Source: Priapulus caudatus (taxonomy: Eukaryota > Priapulida > Priapulimorpha > Priapulimorphida > Priapulidae). Taken from it: DNA of 64,000 nt. Shown here piece after piece: positions 1 to 13,107 of the stretch. The translations under genes were made by a program, and so were the position numbers. Where the stretch lies: assembly GCF_000485595.1 (NCBI RefSeq), contig NW_014578312.1, forward strand, positions 20,149 through 84,148, in the 5' to 3' direction. The notes under the pieces are model-generated. The model saw nothing but the letters and a program-made list of their open reading frames with translations, searched no databases and was not told the DNA's origin. Each line of letters begins with the position of its first letter. Positions within the stretch are counted from its first letter, which is position 1.

Positions 1-3000
1 ACTTGCACTCACTTCTCAATTACAGCCCAACCACTCGTTCATCCGTACAGCAAACCACGCACGCCCTTTTTGGACTGACACTTATGTAATGCCTCTGACA
101 CATGCATTTGTTTCTTGGTTTTGCGCTTAATCTAATTTCTTTTCGAAATTTTACCAAATTCACAGTTGCCCCTCGAAATTCTGCGCCTGGTTCAATTAAG
201 ATCATTCACCCCCATAATGCTGCTTAATAACCGCAATACAAAGGCAAGATCATCAAACGATCAATCTGACCACTGAAGTAGGTTTGATTACATCCTTGAA
301 CTTTCTTTCAGTAAATTGTCGAGATCAATAGACGAGGATTTGTCTGCCATCTGCTAAGTCAACTTGATATCAATTCCGCTCTGCCAGTCACTTGTTTTCA
401 GCCCAGGCGTGAAAACCAGTGAACACTTAATAATTGACAGACTGTCTCTTCTGTTCCTCCTGGCTCAATTTCAGATGGAATTGATATGCTGAATAATTTA
501 GATGAAGTTATTCTGCAATACACATTTGCGTGATGCCTTCATCCCACGCAACGCATTACGATTAAACACCAGTTTCCAAACGGTCCCTCATTAATAATCT
601 GAAGCATCTTCATGCAATGCCGTCGCCCTGCAGATGCTCGTAAACCATGAAAGTTACAAAGAGTTGACCGCCACAATTGTCTGTCATTGGCTCCATTCGC
701 AGAGCCATTGTCTTCTATCATGCTGAATCAAACGGTGATATCGGATCTATCAAAAGGACCATGTCGTTACACGAAGAAAATCATTCCATCATTATAAATA
801 AATAGCACTGGGGCTGTTCACAGCTCGAAATTACTGCATGGCACACTTGGATTAGTAGTATTGTCAGAGTCGGTAGCCTGAACACTATTCGCTCGTCTGA
901 ATCTTGAAACAGATGCTGCTGCCAACACGCCCTCTATTTGCGCATCACCAGAATGTACGAAGGCAGTTTCTGAACCGATACAGCCATTAAGTCATTGCTT
1001 AACGATCAACCCTAGAACATGTTTGCCATATTGGTCTACACTATTAGTAAGGCTGTTTCCTTGGACAATGACAAAATGATAGTTTCCCTGGTGGTACCCT
1101 CAGTTGATTTCCACGGTTGAAAGCATAAGAACTGATTTCAAAGTTGGCTCGCCAGGAGTTCTCTGTATCACGCAATCGGACCATATAACAGGATTTTCAT
1201 CATCGCATTTTCATAGATGTTTTGAGGAAAGTTTGTCACATTACTTTACTCTGTGCTACTTGCGTTCAAGTGGTAATACATGAGGATTTTCTGTTTCAGT
1301 ATCCTTGCCAACTCAACAATTTTGCCCAGAATTATTTGTTAGCTGAAATATCTTTTTGCAGAATCATCGTTAATGCAAGCTCTGATTGTCCCTACCATAC
1401 TCTCTACACAGACAAACTCCGGCTTTTTAATATTCTAGTTGGAACATTTTCATGGATATTTTCCATCGTCACGCCCAGTACAACACTTTCACCTGTTCAG
1501 GTCATCTTTGCTACAAACAAGTTTCACTTTTCCAGCCACAGCTCTATGGCTTGTCAAATACAGGCTTTTTTTGGTTTTGCACTAGTAAGAACATCTAGGC
1601 AGGCGTTTACGCTTGAATTTTAGTTGGTACATAGACAGCATGACAGAGAGCAGTCTCATTCACTCCTTTGTACCACTTACCGCACTGAATCAATGCCACC
1701 AATGATCACAGCTCTTTATTATCAAGGTGGAAGATCGGTTTTGCATGCGGACAGGTATATAGTGTCAGTTGTCCAACTGCATTTCTTTTCAAACCAATGA
1801 TACAGCACGTGCCTTCTACACGTCATTGGACTTTGAGGGAACATTCAATCAACAAAGAAATAACCTGGCTAACTTTGGGCTTTTCCTTCACGGACTTTTC
1901 AACTGAAACCTATACCACTTCATCAAGTCTGTGCGTCCTTTTCCCCATCCACCTAGTTTCAGTCAACAAGCAACCCTTTTAGTTCCACCAGAACTAAGGG
2001 TAATAAGATGCCTGAAATATCTCTTACTCAACATAGTAACTCGATCGCTGAACGTCAAAAATAACAACTTGTCAAAGAAAACTTTCGTCTTCCAGGCCAC
2101 ATCTAGTTCTTGGCTGACACTTTCACTCACCAACCCTGTGCCTGGAATCAACGAGACTCGCCTTGCTTGGCTTAAGCAATAGCCAAACTTCTTCTGCATC
2201 AGCTTGACTTGTCAGATTCTGCCTTAATCCGCGCACCTGAAAAGAATTTACTTATCTATCTGTAGATTCGTTTAGAGTGACGCTACCTCGCAATAGCTTT
2301 TCTGTTTGTTCTATAAGAAATACGTGGTTTACCAAAGTCTAGATCAGCCAGTGTAGAGTCTTTTCGAATAATTGGCTTGATCTAAAATCCTGTCTTCATA
2401 GCTCTTGAGACTCAACTGGAGCACCAGTGTTTTCGCATTTCTTCGCTGGACAAAAAGGCATTTTACAGACGGCCAATAGCTTCCTGGTCTTGAAGGCCTA
2501 CCGCTGACATCTTTAATTTCTTCGAGTTTATCTCGCTAAATTTTACCTCCAGACAAAAGTAAAATTATTTCATTCTCGGTACCTCGAATTTTGGCCTTAT
2601 ACAGCAAGCATGATTTCTCAATGTATGAGGTAAAACTGATACACCTGTTCCTTTTGGACCACTGCGAAGCGAAGGTTCTGGAATAGCATTTCTTTTTCGT
2701 CTTGATTTTTTTTCGCTGGTATATCAAACATCATCATTCACTGGCGAGCACTAATTAACTTCTACAATAGCTGTTTCTGGCATACGTTCTTCTTACTTAC
2801 TAGCATCGGACATCTGCACTATGACATTTGGAAGCTGAGTTTGTTTTTCCAGGAACTTCTCCACAACAGTGCGCACCATATTTGATCAAATCCAATACCT
2901 ACCCGAGCAACAGCGCCAGTTTAAAATAACCGACCCTTAAAAACTTCAGAATAGTCTGCTTATACTTCTCAAGTAAGACCCAGTTCTGTGGCAACACGAA

Positions 3001-3880
3001 GGAACAAAGTAGTTCAAACTTGGTTCTATCCATAGCGCCCATGAACCAAGACACCAATAACCCAGTTGCCAGGACCACAACTCGAAGCACATGATCTGCA
3101 ATCGGATAAGCACGTTGAACAATTATGACTGCAATGGGTGATGACATTTACATCATTTTCTCAGCGGATTATGACAATAAACTAACTGCAGGTCTTGCTT
3201 ACGTTTAACAAGTTTAAAACATTTTGAAATCTGTTCAATTTACTGACATTGGACACTTCCAACCATAAGTGCATCAGCATATGTCAACAGATTTTTCTCC
3301 GCCGGTGAAGTATACAATATAATTGAAAATGGTTACCATGATGGACCTCTACATTGCCATGACTTACTATGTTTAGGATATTACAGAATTGTTCATTTTC
3401 ATGGAGTTACCAACATGCACAAGAAATCAACTTTTACACTCTAAAATGGATGCAGCCGTAAACGTTTTTTAAGCTTGTCAGCAAAAGCCAGTAGGTTCAA
3501 ATGAAACCAACATTGTTGCTATAACATATGCAGATCAGAAACCTGCTTGTTCACTAGTTTAAGAATGCATAGAGTATAGTTTGAAATCAAACACTGATCA
3601 AGTAACACAGTCGTAATCGCCATCAACAGGAAGTTTACATTATTCGGAACTCCACGCGTTCTCCAATGGATTTTGAAAACAGCAATTTCTTAAATTCGCA
3701 GTAATAATTTCTTGGTTTAGTCCCTTTTCACACTGTGGTTTTTAACAACTTCATCATCAAAACATATTCTAAACTTTAGTTATCTTTGATTAACTCCTTA
3801 GCCTTATGTGAGGCTCGAAAAAAAAAATACATTTAGACTTCAGTCTCATCAAAGATCCATAATCCAAAATGACTTGGGTC
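1..3880. other. No recognisable gene
   Basis: I see no exon pair with matching splice phases and no known protein motif on either strand. There are short open frames, the longest on the plus strand at 1222-1623, but their composition looks like translated AT-rich intergenic DNA. A minus-strand frame ending at about 822 gives some 50 plausible residues but has no partner. The stretch could be intron, UTR or decayed transposon. Confidence 0.5.
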
Positions 3881-3899
3881 TTTGCTGAATCCTCCTCAT

Positions 3900-4440
3900 T
3901 TATGCTTTATTAAATCTCAGCTGTGCGACTATCTGGCATAAATGAAGAATTTCTCTGGCAGAATCACACGTTTGTGTCTCTGCTACCAAAGCACACTTGC
4001 ATAGATTTCCTGGTTTGAGGTAGTTGCAATGCCTCAGAATACCCAGGGGGCAAATGGATGTCCATATAGTTGATGGGATGACAAGGCACAAGAATTCCAC
4101 ATGCATTCCCGATCTCCTGGCATCATCATACTGCTTAGCTAAGGATTCGATGTCCTCTTCGCGGCCTGCTTCTTTTATTACTGACACAGCGCCTTGCCCC
4201 ACCAACGCATCTAACAATGTGGTACCTTATAAAATAAACAAGTGATCAGTATTGCTGGGCAATACAGTGCTCCCGTGGACCCGGCTCCACTTAGCGATCT
4301 AGCGAAAAGGGCAAGGGTTATAAGCCATAGGTCTATGCCAGAAGAACCCGACTTACGAAAGCGTCGGACCAGGTGTGTGAGTAGAGATGGATCAACGCAC
4401 TCCATTGCTTTCTGGTTCCACTCACGGATCAGATTGACGT
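3900..4440 (-). CDS. Two phase-compatible exons of an unrecognised protein
   Basis: Reading leftwards, the first exon ends at 4357 with a strong GTAAGT donor and includes the piece LIREWNQKAMECVDPSLLTH. Its upstream border is not clear, at about 4440. The second exon starts at 4225 after a TTTATAAG acceptor. It continues TTLLDALVGQGAVSVIKEAG and stays open for 108 codons to a stop at 3900. Donor phase (1 nt over) and acceptor phase (2 nt first) match across the 131-bp intron, which supports a real gene and perhaps its 3' end. I do not recognise the family. It may belong with the minus-strand exons at 4906-5094 and 7947-10761. The alternative is a decayed mobile-element ORF. Confidence 0.45.
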
Positions 4441-4486
4441 TGTATTTAGTGTTTATAGTGTGTCATGTGCAGAAATGTCAATGAGA

Positions 4487-4545
4487 GTAGTCCACACACA
4501 ATAGACAGTATAATAATACTATGCTGTCTATTGTATGTGGACTAC
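4487..4545. repeat. Short hairpin (MITE-like)
   Basis: Near-perfect 24-nt arms at 4487-4510 and 4522-4545 (beginning GTAGTCCACACACAATAG) surround an 11-nt AT loop. It reads as a minimal palindromic element. Confidence 0.6.
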
Positions 4546-4905
4546 TTTCACTGAAACTATCAAAACGGAAAAATCAAGACGATTGATCAATGTGTGTCGA
4601 AAATTTCCCATTAAGTCCGATTCTTGTCTACAGATGGATGGACAGACAGATGCCAAGTTAATACAATAGCCTGCAGGGCTACCGCTACGTCCCAAGTGGG
4701 CTAAAATGTTTGTGAAAATTATATGTATTAACAATAAACTGCTGATATGAGCTGTCCTAATTGGGACCAGCACTTTCTGTCTGACTTGGGCAATAATTTG
4801 AAGTAGACAAGGGAATTCGATAAAGATGCGACTACAATTGGACAACAATTTCTGTCTGACTTAAAAGGATCCGACTTAGCAGGAGTCTACTGTAAGAATG
4901 TTTAC

Positions 4906-5094
4906 CTTTCTGTTGGCACGTGACATTTAATCACGTGATCCAGCAACATATCATCGCTCACATACTCAAAAAGTCCACACCAGCACTTGCTAGCCTGTGC
5001 TCTCCTAACTGTGACTACTGGTCTCGTTGTTTTGTGATCATCGCCAAGCGGAATCCCAATTCTCTTTGGCTTTATGTTCTTCAGAACAGCATAT
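4906..5094 (-). CDS. Internal exon with a zinc-finger-like CWC...HxxxCH motif, unrecognised protein
   Basis: This is a 189-nt exon between a TTTTTCAG acceptor and a GTAAAC donor, open in a single frame. It starts phase 2 (YAVLKNIKPKRIGIPLG) and ends CHVPTER with 2 nt over. The middle contains KCWCGLFEYVSDDMLLDHV followed by IKCH. The cysteines and histidines are spaced like a degenerate zinc knuckle (CxC, about 14 residues, HxxxCH). Metal binding is inference. The flanking phases do not join directly to the 7947-8110 exon, so at least one exon is missing between them if they share a gene. Confidence 0.5.
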
Positions 5095-5513
5095 CTGAAA
5101 AATAAAATACACTTAAACATTAGCAACTGACAAAAAAACGTCTGATATGTTAGACAACCCTTCCTATAGTATGTCCATACCAAATTTTTGATTAATAGTA
5201 TTGTCGGTTAAGGACTATCTGATCAACCCAAATCTTGGTGAGCTGATGTGTCTGGCCTCTATGGCTAAAATGGTCGTCACGACATGCTGATTAATTCGAC
5301 AATAGAGCTACAAAAATACCGGTAAAAATGCGAACAACACCGCGAAAATGCGCACTCGATGCAGTAGTAGGGTATATACTATATAGCGCCACCGCGCAGA
5401 CATTTATGAAAATCATAAATAATTTTAATTGTAATTTGACATTTTTTTATTGTTTGTATTGTTTCGATTTTTTTGGGGGCCTAAAATGGTTGTCGCGACA
5501 TGCTGATTAAGAA

Positions 5514-5981
5514 TATATGTGACCCGCTCCAGCATAATATGGACTAAGTCGCAAGTCATTGTTTTGAGTAATGCGCACGCACACATGTCAATGCTGAAAA
5601 TGGCCTACCTGGACAAAAATGAGATTTTTACAAAAATAAGTTCCTAAGTGCATATATAATCCGGATATATAGGTTCAGATATCTCTAGATTATTATGGTC
5701 ATTTTTAATTTAAAAAAATAAAAAAATAAAAAAATAAAAAATATTTTTCAAGGGCCACTGACCGCTCATCCCCGACGGGGCCCCTTACCCGGAACGCTTT
5801 ATCTCAAAAGCTGCATATTCCGGAATATTCTTCAAATTGCTGTAGATCGGTCAATTCTTTAGATATAGCCAAATATTATATATCATTTTAAAGGTAATTA
5901 AATGATCTATTCAGATATGCACATAACTCAATTTGTAGAATTTCCTACTTAATCCTGGATTTGCTGGAGCGGGTCACATAT
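5514..5981. mobile_element. TIR element, 468 bp, non-autonomous
   Basis: Perfect 20-bp terminal inverted repeats, ATATGTGACCCGCTCCAGCA at 5514-5533 and its reverse complement at 5962-5981, bound an AT-rich non-coding core. No transposase reading frame is present, so this looks like a MITE mobilised in trans. Superfamily was not determined. Confidence 0.75.
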
Positions 5982-7479
5982 ATGGTGTTGGGGGGGTTAC
6001 CTCTTACGGGGGGGGGGAAGATAGAGCCCCAGACAGACAGAAAAACAGACTCGCCCTTTATGTAAGAGATGTAGATATCAGGGTTCGACACTAACCCACG
6101 TCCGACCGACCTAGTCGGGTAAATGCTTGGTCCGGTCGCATACAACCAGTGTTAGTAGCCCGACTGGTCGTGTTAGAATTGGTCATATAGTACTCGCACA
6201 TATAGTTACATGACATCATTTCACACCTTTCTGCCTTATAAGTCACATTTGTAATTACAAAATGCACAATTTTCACAATGTCAGTTCAAGGCAAAACATC
6301 GAATCTTTATTACGGTGTTCGTGCTTAAAGGTACACTGCAATGTACTTTACAATGTACAATACACTTTAAAAGTACACTGTACAGTACACTGACAGTATA
6401 TCTTGCACTGTCATTATCATAACACCAGAATTAAAATAATCAATACAAAAATTTACTTACATTCTGCAAACAAAATTATTTTAATGTACACTTCCACACT
6501 GTCCCAAAGGCCTATATTAAGATTATATAATACAAGTGCCGCGGAGCGACAGCGCTCATCTAACGTCTACTGCGGTGACTGTGGTGGAGTGGTGGGATTC
6601 TAGTAAACCCTGTTAGTCCCAAATGTGTTCACATACACGCCGAAACAGTGGAATGCACAGGGATGGTATCAGGAACCTTCTCAAGGAATGTTCGTTGGGA
6701 TCGTTATGAAAGTTGCCACGAGATGGCGCGTACGTTTAAGTGTCTTCAGATTAAAGATGGAAGCTTCCATCGTACGTAGTAGCAACAACTATTTGCAAGA
6801 CAGAATAGGTAAGCACTCATCCATTTACCTACGCAAGCCTACAGGCTGCAATATAGAGAGCTGCCACCTGTAACCAATTAACGCAGGCAAAAACTACACA
6901 TGCAGTACCACCACCACATGCACTGGCAGTGGCCACTGGCAGTGGCATACGTTACATGTAACACACCGACAGTACAGAATGCCATAGAAATTATACGATT
7001 TAAGGAGCATAAACTTCTTCAACCAAATTTAGCTTTTGAAATTTCACTGTGACATTGTAGCCTCATACATCCAGGCATGTATATATTCTACTAGCAAACC
7101 CGGCAGTCAAATTCTTTCTAACAGACAGTAAACATATCCATGTTTAACCCTCCTCTTGAGGGTCAAACGGTTATCAGACACTTACTCTTCACATGTCAGC
7201 AGAAGGTACATTTCATGGTCCTTTCAATAAAGCTATAAAAATGCTAGGTCACCGCTGAAACAAAAAAGTTTTTCAATCGCTCCGTCAGACCATGTCCTCA
7301 GAAAATGTCTAAAATCTGCCCTGTGCCCCATTGACTTTGACCTGTGACCTCCAATTTCGGCACAGTGATGGCTTTTCCTACCATGATGCTATACACCGAC
7401 TATCACGAACCTAGGTCGAGCCGTTTAGATTTGTGCCGCAATTTTGCATTTCCTCCCCAGGGTTCTCCCTACGTTGCGC

Positions 7480-7503
7480 AAACGGGGCGCGCGCGCCCCG
7501 TTT
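7480..7503. repeat. Perfect 24-bp GC palindrome with nearby half-site copies
   Basis: The palindrome is AAACGGGGCGCG plus its exact reverse complement. The half-site GCGCCCCGTTT or CGCCCCGTTT recurs at about 7530-7562, giving a cluster of GC islands in AT-rich DNA. It could be an element terminus or a protein-binding cluster. I cannot decide which. Confidence 0.5.
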
Positions 7504-7946
7504 GGGAAAACTCCCCCCTGTTTGAATCGTTGCGCCCCGTTTAAATTACCTCCGCCCCGTTTAAATTCCACCACAATAAAAGTTTGCCAGCGCGGGAATC
7601 GGTCGTCAAGAATTGCCGTTCGACCAGAACATCCCACGCGTGTATTTTTACCGTACCACGCATGCACTGCAGACAGCACACAAGTTAACCTGACAATGCA
7701 CAGTTAACCTGTCACTAACTGTACACTGACTCGGCTATCTTATATATACAAGAACCCCAAATACCGTCTATGGTGTGGTGGCGATTTTACGCATTAATTA
7801 GTCGTACGGTAAAAATACACGCCCCCGGACCCCCCTAGCGACACCACCTTTTATGGTATGTATATAATTTCGATATATACATGTCAGATGAGCTAAAAAT
7901 ATAAATATTGATATATTTCTTACTTGTTCTGTGTTGTGAAGTCTAC

Positions 7947-10761
7947 CTTCATCGTTTGAGGATCCACAGTCTTAGATTTCCTGGAGTTCCTCACAATGGG
8001 ATGCACCATTTTCCTTCTTGAATTCGGATTTGCTCCACGGATTAGAAGTTGGGTCTGCCTTTGAGGTTTCTTCCACTTCCAGACCAAAGTATATGGACTT
8101 GTTTCTCGTTCTATAAAGAAAATTTACAATAAATGTATCGTTAATACGTTCGAAATGCGGAAGAAAAATCTACAAACTAATAACATTACACTCTGGTCCC
8201 TTTATTATACTGTCCTTTATAACACGGTTTTCCATGATAACACTGTTCATTCTATTGCTCCCAAATTATATATTTCCTATGTAAATGTGTTACAATGGCC
8301 TATAAAACACGGATTCATTATTTGGCCCCAACATCAATGTTACGTAATAAAGGGACTCTACTGTACTACAGGTAATGATGACTGTAACCCTGAGAAGTTC
8401 TGTTAAGAAGTTCCTTTGGAGGCATCGAATTTGGCAATTTACCTCTGACAGCAAGTAAGGCTGCTACTTGCTGTCAGAGGCTGTACCCTCTCACAGCATG
8501 TAGCAACACTCTGACAGCAAGTCTAGAAAACTGAACGCGTTGATTATAAGTTATACGGCTAAAAGATAATGATATTGATTAACATATATACAATTATTTC
8601 TTTATTATGGTATCAAATATGAATAAAACCAAGATGGTACGATTAATATTTAAGTTTTTGTCAATTTAAAATATTTACACAGGGTTCTTGTTAACTTTTG
8701 ACAAAGCAGGTAATTTGACAATGAATAGCAGGTAACTGTTTTTCCGGCACGGACGGTAGGGCGAGCGGCGAAGGCGCGAAGCCTTGCTAGGGGGATCCGA
8801 GGGCATGCACCCCCGGAAAAAAATTCTGATTTGACCCACAAATAGCCTATTTTGATGGGTATGGGTTCTAGAATTTGGTAGTTTAGATAGGAAATATAGT
8901 CTTGGGTTGGAAGTATTTAAAATAAACTTCGTTTTTTCAAATATGGATTAAATATTTTACTGCCTTTAGTGGGAGTTTCTTTCAAATTGATAGCCGGTAA
9001 CAAATTGCGCGATAGGCGGTAAAAATAACCGGTTACCGGCTATTAACAAGAACCCTGTTTACATGTACGGGGGTAATAAAATACAAAAAGTCCAGACACA
9101 GAGCAGCAGTGAGACACATTGTTAGATTATTTAATCTAACAATTAAAGACTATCTGTCATAGAAATATTGATTTAAATTGCACAATAGTGTGGACTGACT
9201 CAGCAGCATACACAGGTTTCTGATTTAAATTCCACAGTGACTTAGTAATCGACAAACATTGAAAACATGAAGAATATATATACAAAATACTAGTAGTAAA
9301 ATCACACTGAACCGTGGTGATTATTACTATTCCGTGGGATAGGGTGACTGTTTGTACTTGTGTGTATATTTTGTCAGGAGCTAATAATTTGTCATTATTA
9401 GCTCCTGATTTTGTGTATATAATTAAGTATCCGATGCTCGGACGAATATCCACGATATATATATATGTGGATACTAGTTCGGTGGCGCTATTCGTCCGAG
9501 CATTGTTGCGCATCACTACGAAAGGTTATACACCATAGATTAATTTTGGTACTCGTGTACATATAAGATAGCCGAGTCGGTTTAGAGCAAAGATCGTATA
9601 GTGCCGGAGGCACAAGATAAACCACTCATGCGAAATCACGTGCAATGACGTGTAGTACACAATGGAGTGCCACGTCCGCCATTTTAGGAAGCAAAACCCG
9701 CTCCGCGTCTGTTTGATACATAGAAATAATATGGATAACCATGGTTAATATATATATATATATTATAATATAATGGAATAGATAATATTTTTATGCCAAT
9801 AGCTGTATCAAATCTCTCATTCAAGTGTACAAAAATCTAACAATAATTCATAATCGGATGTTACTATGTTAGTATGTACACAGTGCAGTGGTGTAGTGTC
9901 AGACAGTGGTACAGTACACAGGCACATCATTGGACCGTCTCAAACAAATAATGGTAAATAAACACTAAATGTATCTACTATCAAAGTATTAATGTTTCTC
10001 TACTCTATTTCGCCTATTATTGTCGATAACTTGCTGTAAATGCCGTTTAAAGCACACCGTACGTACGCCCTGTGCACAAACAACAAGAATAAGAGAGCCA
10101 CTGCACTGCCACTGGTACTACATGTTTCAACGAAGATTGCACAACTCTTTCACGATGGATTTCGACAAAAAAGAATGTTTTCTCACCTTTCCGTATTCTT
10201 GGGGAACCTGAAGAAAGACAGGTTGGGCTTACACTGATGATTCGAGCAATTTACAGCAGAACAGTAAGCTGAGCTGACAGCACACAGCACAGTAGCAGAT
10301 ACAGCAACATCCGGGAACTTCGTGTGAACTTGCTTCCTAAAATGGCGGTTGTGGCGACCCATGACCTACTACGCTATGATTGGAGAGTGGTTTATCTTGT
10401 GCCTCCGGCACTCTACAATCTTTGGTTTAGAGTATAATCCGATGCTCGGACGAATATCCACGTCAGGTACTCGGTGCTACGACGGCATTTACTTGCCGCC
10501 GATACAGACTACCTCTGACGGCAAATGCCATCCCTGCTTTGGAGTCAATATCCATAGAGACATGCATAATGTATTGCTTTAATACCTGATGAACATGACG
10601 GTTTCTTGGAGCACATCGTTGAATAGAGTGGCCTGTCACTGGCAAGGTCCTTCCTCTTCTCAGTGCTCGTAGGTAGGCCTAAGGCTGGAAAGGCCTCATC
10701 ATAATCATACTCAGCCTTCGTTACCACTTCATGAACAGCTCTCGGGTGTTTGACATTTTTC
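7947..10761 (-). CDS. Two phase-matched exons of an unrecognised protein (FPALG motif)
   Basis: The first exon, 10586-10761, has a TTTGTAG acceptor and a GTATTA donor and reads KNVKHPRAVHEVVTKAEYDY, DEAFPALGLPTSTEKRKDLA and on to SCSSG. The second, 7947-8110, has a TTTATAG acceptor and a GTAGAC donor and reads ETSPYTLVWKWKKPQRQTQL, LIRGANPNSRRKMVHPIVRN and on to TMK. Donor phase 1 joins acceptor phase 2 in frame. The acidic DEAFPALG piece resembles a short linear peptide motif found in RNA-regulatory proteins, but that is resemblance only. The second exon is strongly basic. The roughly 2.5 kb intron holds foldback elements. No function is assigned. Confidence 0.5.
8442..8480. repeat. Short hairpin with 16-bp perfect arms
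   Basis: CCTCTGACAGCAAGTA at 8442-8457 and its exact reverse complement at 8465-8480 are separated by 7 nt. A further partial copy (CTCTGACAGCAAGT) lies at about 8510-8523. It is probably a solo MITE end, sitting in the intron of the minus-strand gene. Confidence 0.6.
9375..9407. repeat. Palindromic hairpin, family H copy 1
   Basis: Perfect 13-bp arms (CAGGAGCTAATAA) flank the loop TTTGTCA. The same palindrome theme (G-rich start, TTAATAATGACAA) recurs at 39673-39776, 54457-54532 and 60280-60309. Confidence 0.65.
9434..9503. repeat. Hairpin with ATGCTCGGACGAATA arms
   Basis: Fifteen-base arms at 9434-9448 and 9489-9503 are inverted copies of each other. The same word occurs again at about 10441-10457, just outside the next foldback element. 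This suggests a shared terminal sequence or one element inserted into another. Confidence 0.55.
9588..10425. mobile_element. Foldback element, about 840 bp
   Basis: The left arm, from about 9588 (with GTGCCGGAGGCACAAGATAA), is repeated inverted at about 10384-10425. Further inside, the word around GCTTCCTAAAATGGCGG at about 10330 pairs with CCGCCATTTTAGGAAGC at about 9680, so the arms exceed 100 bp. The AT-rich middle has no transposase. Part of the core resembles the element at 14150-15184, for example the TTTCGCCTATTATTGTCGAT region near 10008. Confidence 0.65.
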
Positions 10762-11321
10762 CTACAAAGAGAAAAGACTGATTTCAAAATTGAATCGGAG
10801 TGGGAGTAAGATGTCATGTTTCCCCCACATGTATATGTATATATATGTCCCAAGACATATACCACTGTAATCATTCTGGGGGCGGTTTCACGAAGCGTGA
10901 GTCCTAATCATGATTAACTTCCCGTACTTAAATTGAAGTGACTGTTTCGCAAAGCGTAATTAACTTTAATCATGATTAAGTTAATCACAATATTTAATTC
11001 TACTCGGGAGCATGATTAAATCCACTAATCGTAATTATAGTTGCTAGTACTAGTACTAATTAAAATAGTATAGTAAGTAGTGATGTCGATAATCGATTAT
11101 ACTCGATCATCGGCTGAACAGTGGCTCAAACCAAGCGCTTGGTTATCAAAATCCATAATCAATTTCATCAAAAAAACAAAAACAAAATCAAAATAAATGT
11201 AAAACTTGAAAAAGAAACTGATGATTATGGCAGTTTGAAACAGAATGGCCCTGAAGATGACTGATCTGCCGCTGTGATCAAATGCATGTAATATGTAATG
11301 ACCTTGGATGAAAATACTCAC

Positions 11322-11489
11322 CAGTTTTCGCCTCCTTGCCGTGCGTTCTAATGCCATCAAAAAAGATTTTGCAGTTTACTGCAATCCTATTTGTGGACGG
11401 TGTGGAGGCCATCACGACGCATAAGTCTTCCAGATTCTCCTCGAAAATCTCGATGCATGGAAATGAAATGCAGTGCAATGGCAAAAGTT
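11322..11489 (-). CDS. Internal exon of an unrecognised protein
   Basis: This 168-nt exon has a TTTTACAG acceptor and a GTGAGT donor and one open frame (55 codons, phases 2 nt in and 1 nt out). It reads LPLHCISFPCIEIFEENLED, LCVVMASTPSTNRIAVNCKI and on to HGKEAKTG. Its phase does not join the 10586-10761 exon directly, so it is either a different gene or an exon between them is unseen. No family was recognised. Confidence 0.45.
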
Positions 11490-12130
11490 CTGTAAAATCA
11501 CATCAACTTCACAACCTTATTCTCAGTTATTATTAATTCGCAACCAAGAGCACAAACTTGAACTTCTTCAGCAAGACTATATTCCATAACAATCCAGTTA
11601 CTTCGGAGTCTTCAGCTTGCACAGCTCCGAAATTTTAAATGAAAGCAGTACGCTGAGAACTAGGCAAAAACCCATTGTTTCTGGAGAAACCATATTACAG
11701 TGCCTCCTGGTGAACATTTGATAACGCGATCTGGCCCGTTAGCCATACAAGACACACCTACCAACTTTCATGAAATATCGGCGATTTATTTCTGGAGGTA
11801 GTTTCCTTTACGTGCATCTGGCCCCTTAGCCATCCAAGCAACATGTACATACATGCTAGTTACATGAAATAATAAATCTACGAGCAAGATGTCTTATAGA
11901 ATTGAGATTTTTTCTGTTACATTTGTAACACCTTGACATGTTATGATTGCATCGAATCAATTCCTGGAGACAGATAACAAATTCTTACCTACAGATGGTC
12001 CTGGCGACAACAAGTTTCACCCCTAAAGTGTCTCAATATATGACGACAAAATTTGTTCAATTTGCAACCGTCCATTTGTCCATCCATCCGTCCATCCATG
12101 CATCCATCTGACAAACATTCAAAGCCTTAC

Positions 12131-12186
12131 CTCGCACATTTCATGAAGCAGCTGGTTGGTCTGGTCAATAAGACCATTCATGGTTC
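12131..12186 (-). CDS. Candidate small exon
   Basis: Fifty-six nucleotides lie between a CATAG acceptor and a GTAAGG donor and read TMNGLIDQTNQLLHEMCE in the only open frame. Length and borders fit an internal exon, but 18 residues are too few to be sure. Confidence 0.3.
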
Positions 12187-13107
12187 CTATGTATGAGGTT
12201 TCTTGGATACGTTCTCTGTTGCTCATTACATGGTAGCTACTCCTTCTTGGTAAGATTCCTTAAGAAATACAAATTGTTTGAAATAAGGGCTATCCGTTGG
12301 TTCTCACTTGTCCATTTCCACGGAGGACAAGTAGATCTGGCCAGCAGCTTTTTAGAGCAATTTTTAATCATTTTCTACCATCGCTTCAACTTTGTTAAGA
12401 CAAGTAATAACTTAAAATAACTAATTGTGTTACTTTATGTTCTTTCAAGTTTCGGTGCCATTTGAACTGTAGTGAAACTAGGATCTAAAAATTAACAAGT
12501 AAGATAATTGACGCGTCGTAAATTTAATTTGCAGTATTACACATTTCTATATTTCTATGTTTAATCAGGACACGCAAGACAATATCTTGTATTGCTTGTC
12601 CTAGCCAGACAGCAAATTTTTTCCCTTATTCGAACATGAATACAGATACGTATATAGCAGAATAAGAAGGCAACCCCAGGACAGCACGGGGACCTATATA
12701 TCACTAAGCTATATAAACAATGTTTAACATACGAGTGAGCTGAACAACAACTTCGACCTTTTCACGCTGTGCCGGCTCTTAACAATTATTAACTTTTGTA
12801 ATGCGTTTTGCGAGATTGGTTGTTGAACAGTGAATCACTTAAACTGTATATCTGAGTCTGTCTCTGAATCATTATTAACAGATAAAATAAATCACAAAGA
12901 CACAAGGCTTTATACATACCAAGATACTAATGATAAAACAATCTGTCAATTGTCGTCTCATATTTCCTTAAAAGCCGAAGGTCTCCATCACGGCACAATA
13001 CAGCGGCTCATCCCCTAAAAAATTAACCATATGTCTACACTTACACGACATTATAAGAGACTAGCGCGATTACCCGGCATTGCCCCGAGGGAAATACGGT
13101 GGTACTT

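Noticed and set aside
1222-1623. 133-codon plus-strand ORF near the left edge
   Set aside because: No homology-like motif, AT-rich background composition and no splice-site pattern. It is likely chance.
11991-12026. Tiny possible exon GVKLVVARTIC (PDZ-like strand) on the minus strand
   Set aside because: Twelve codons with acceptable borders, but no neighbouring PDZ sequence and phases fitting neither neighbour. Too weak to call.
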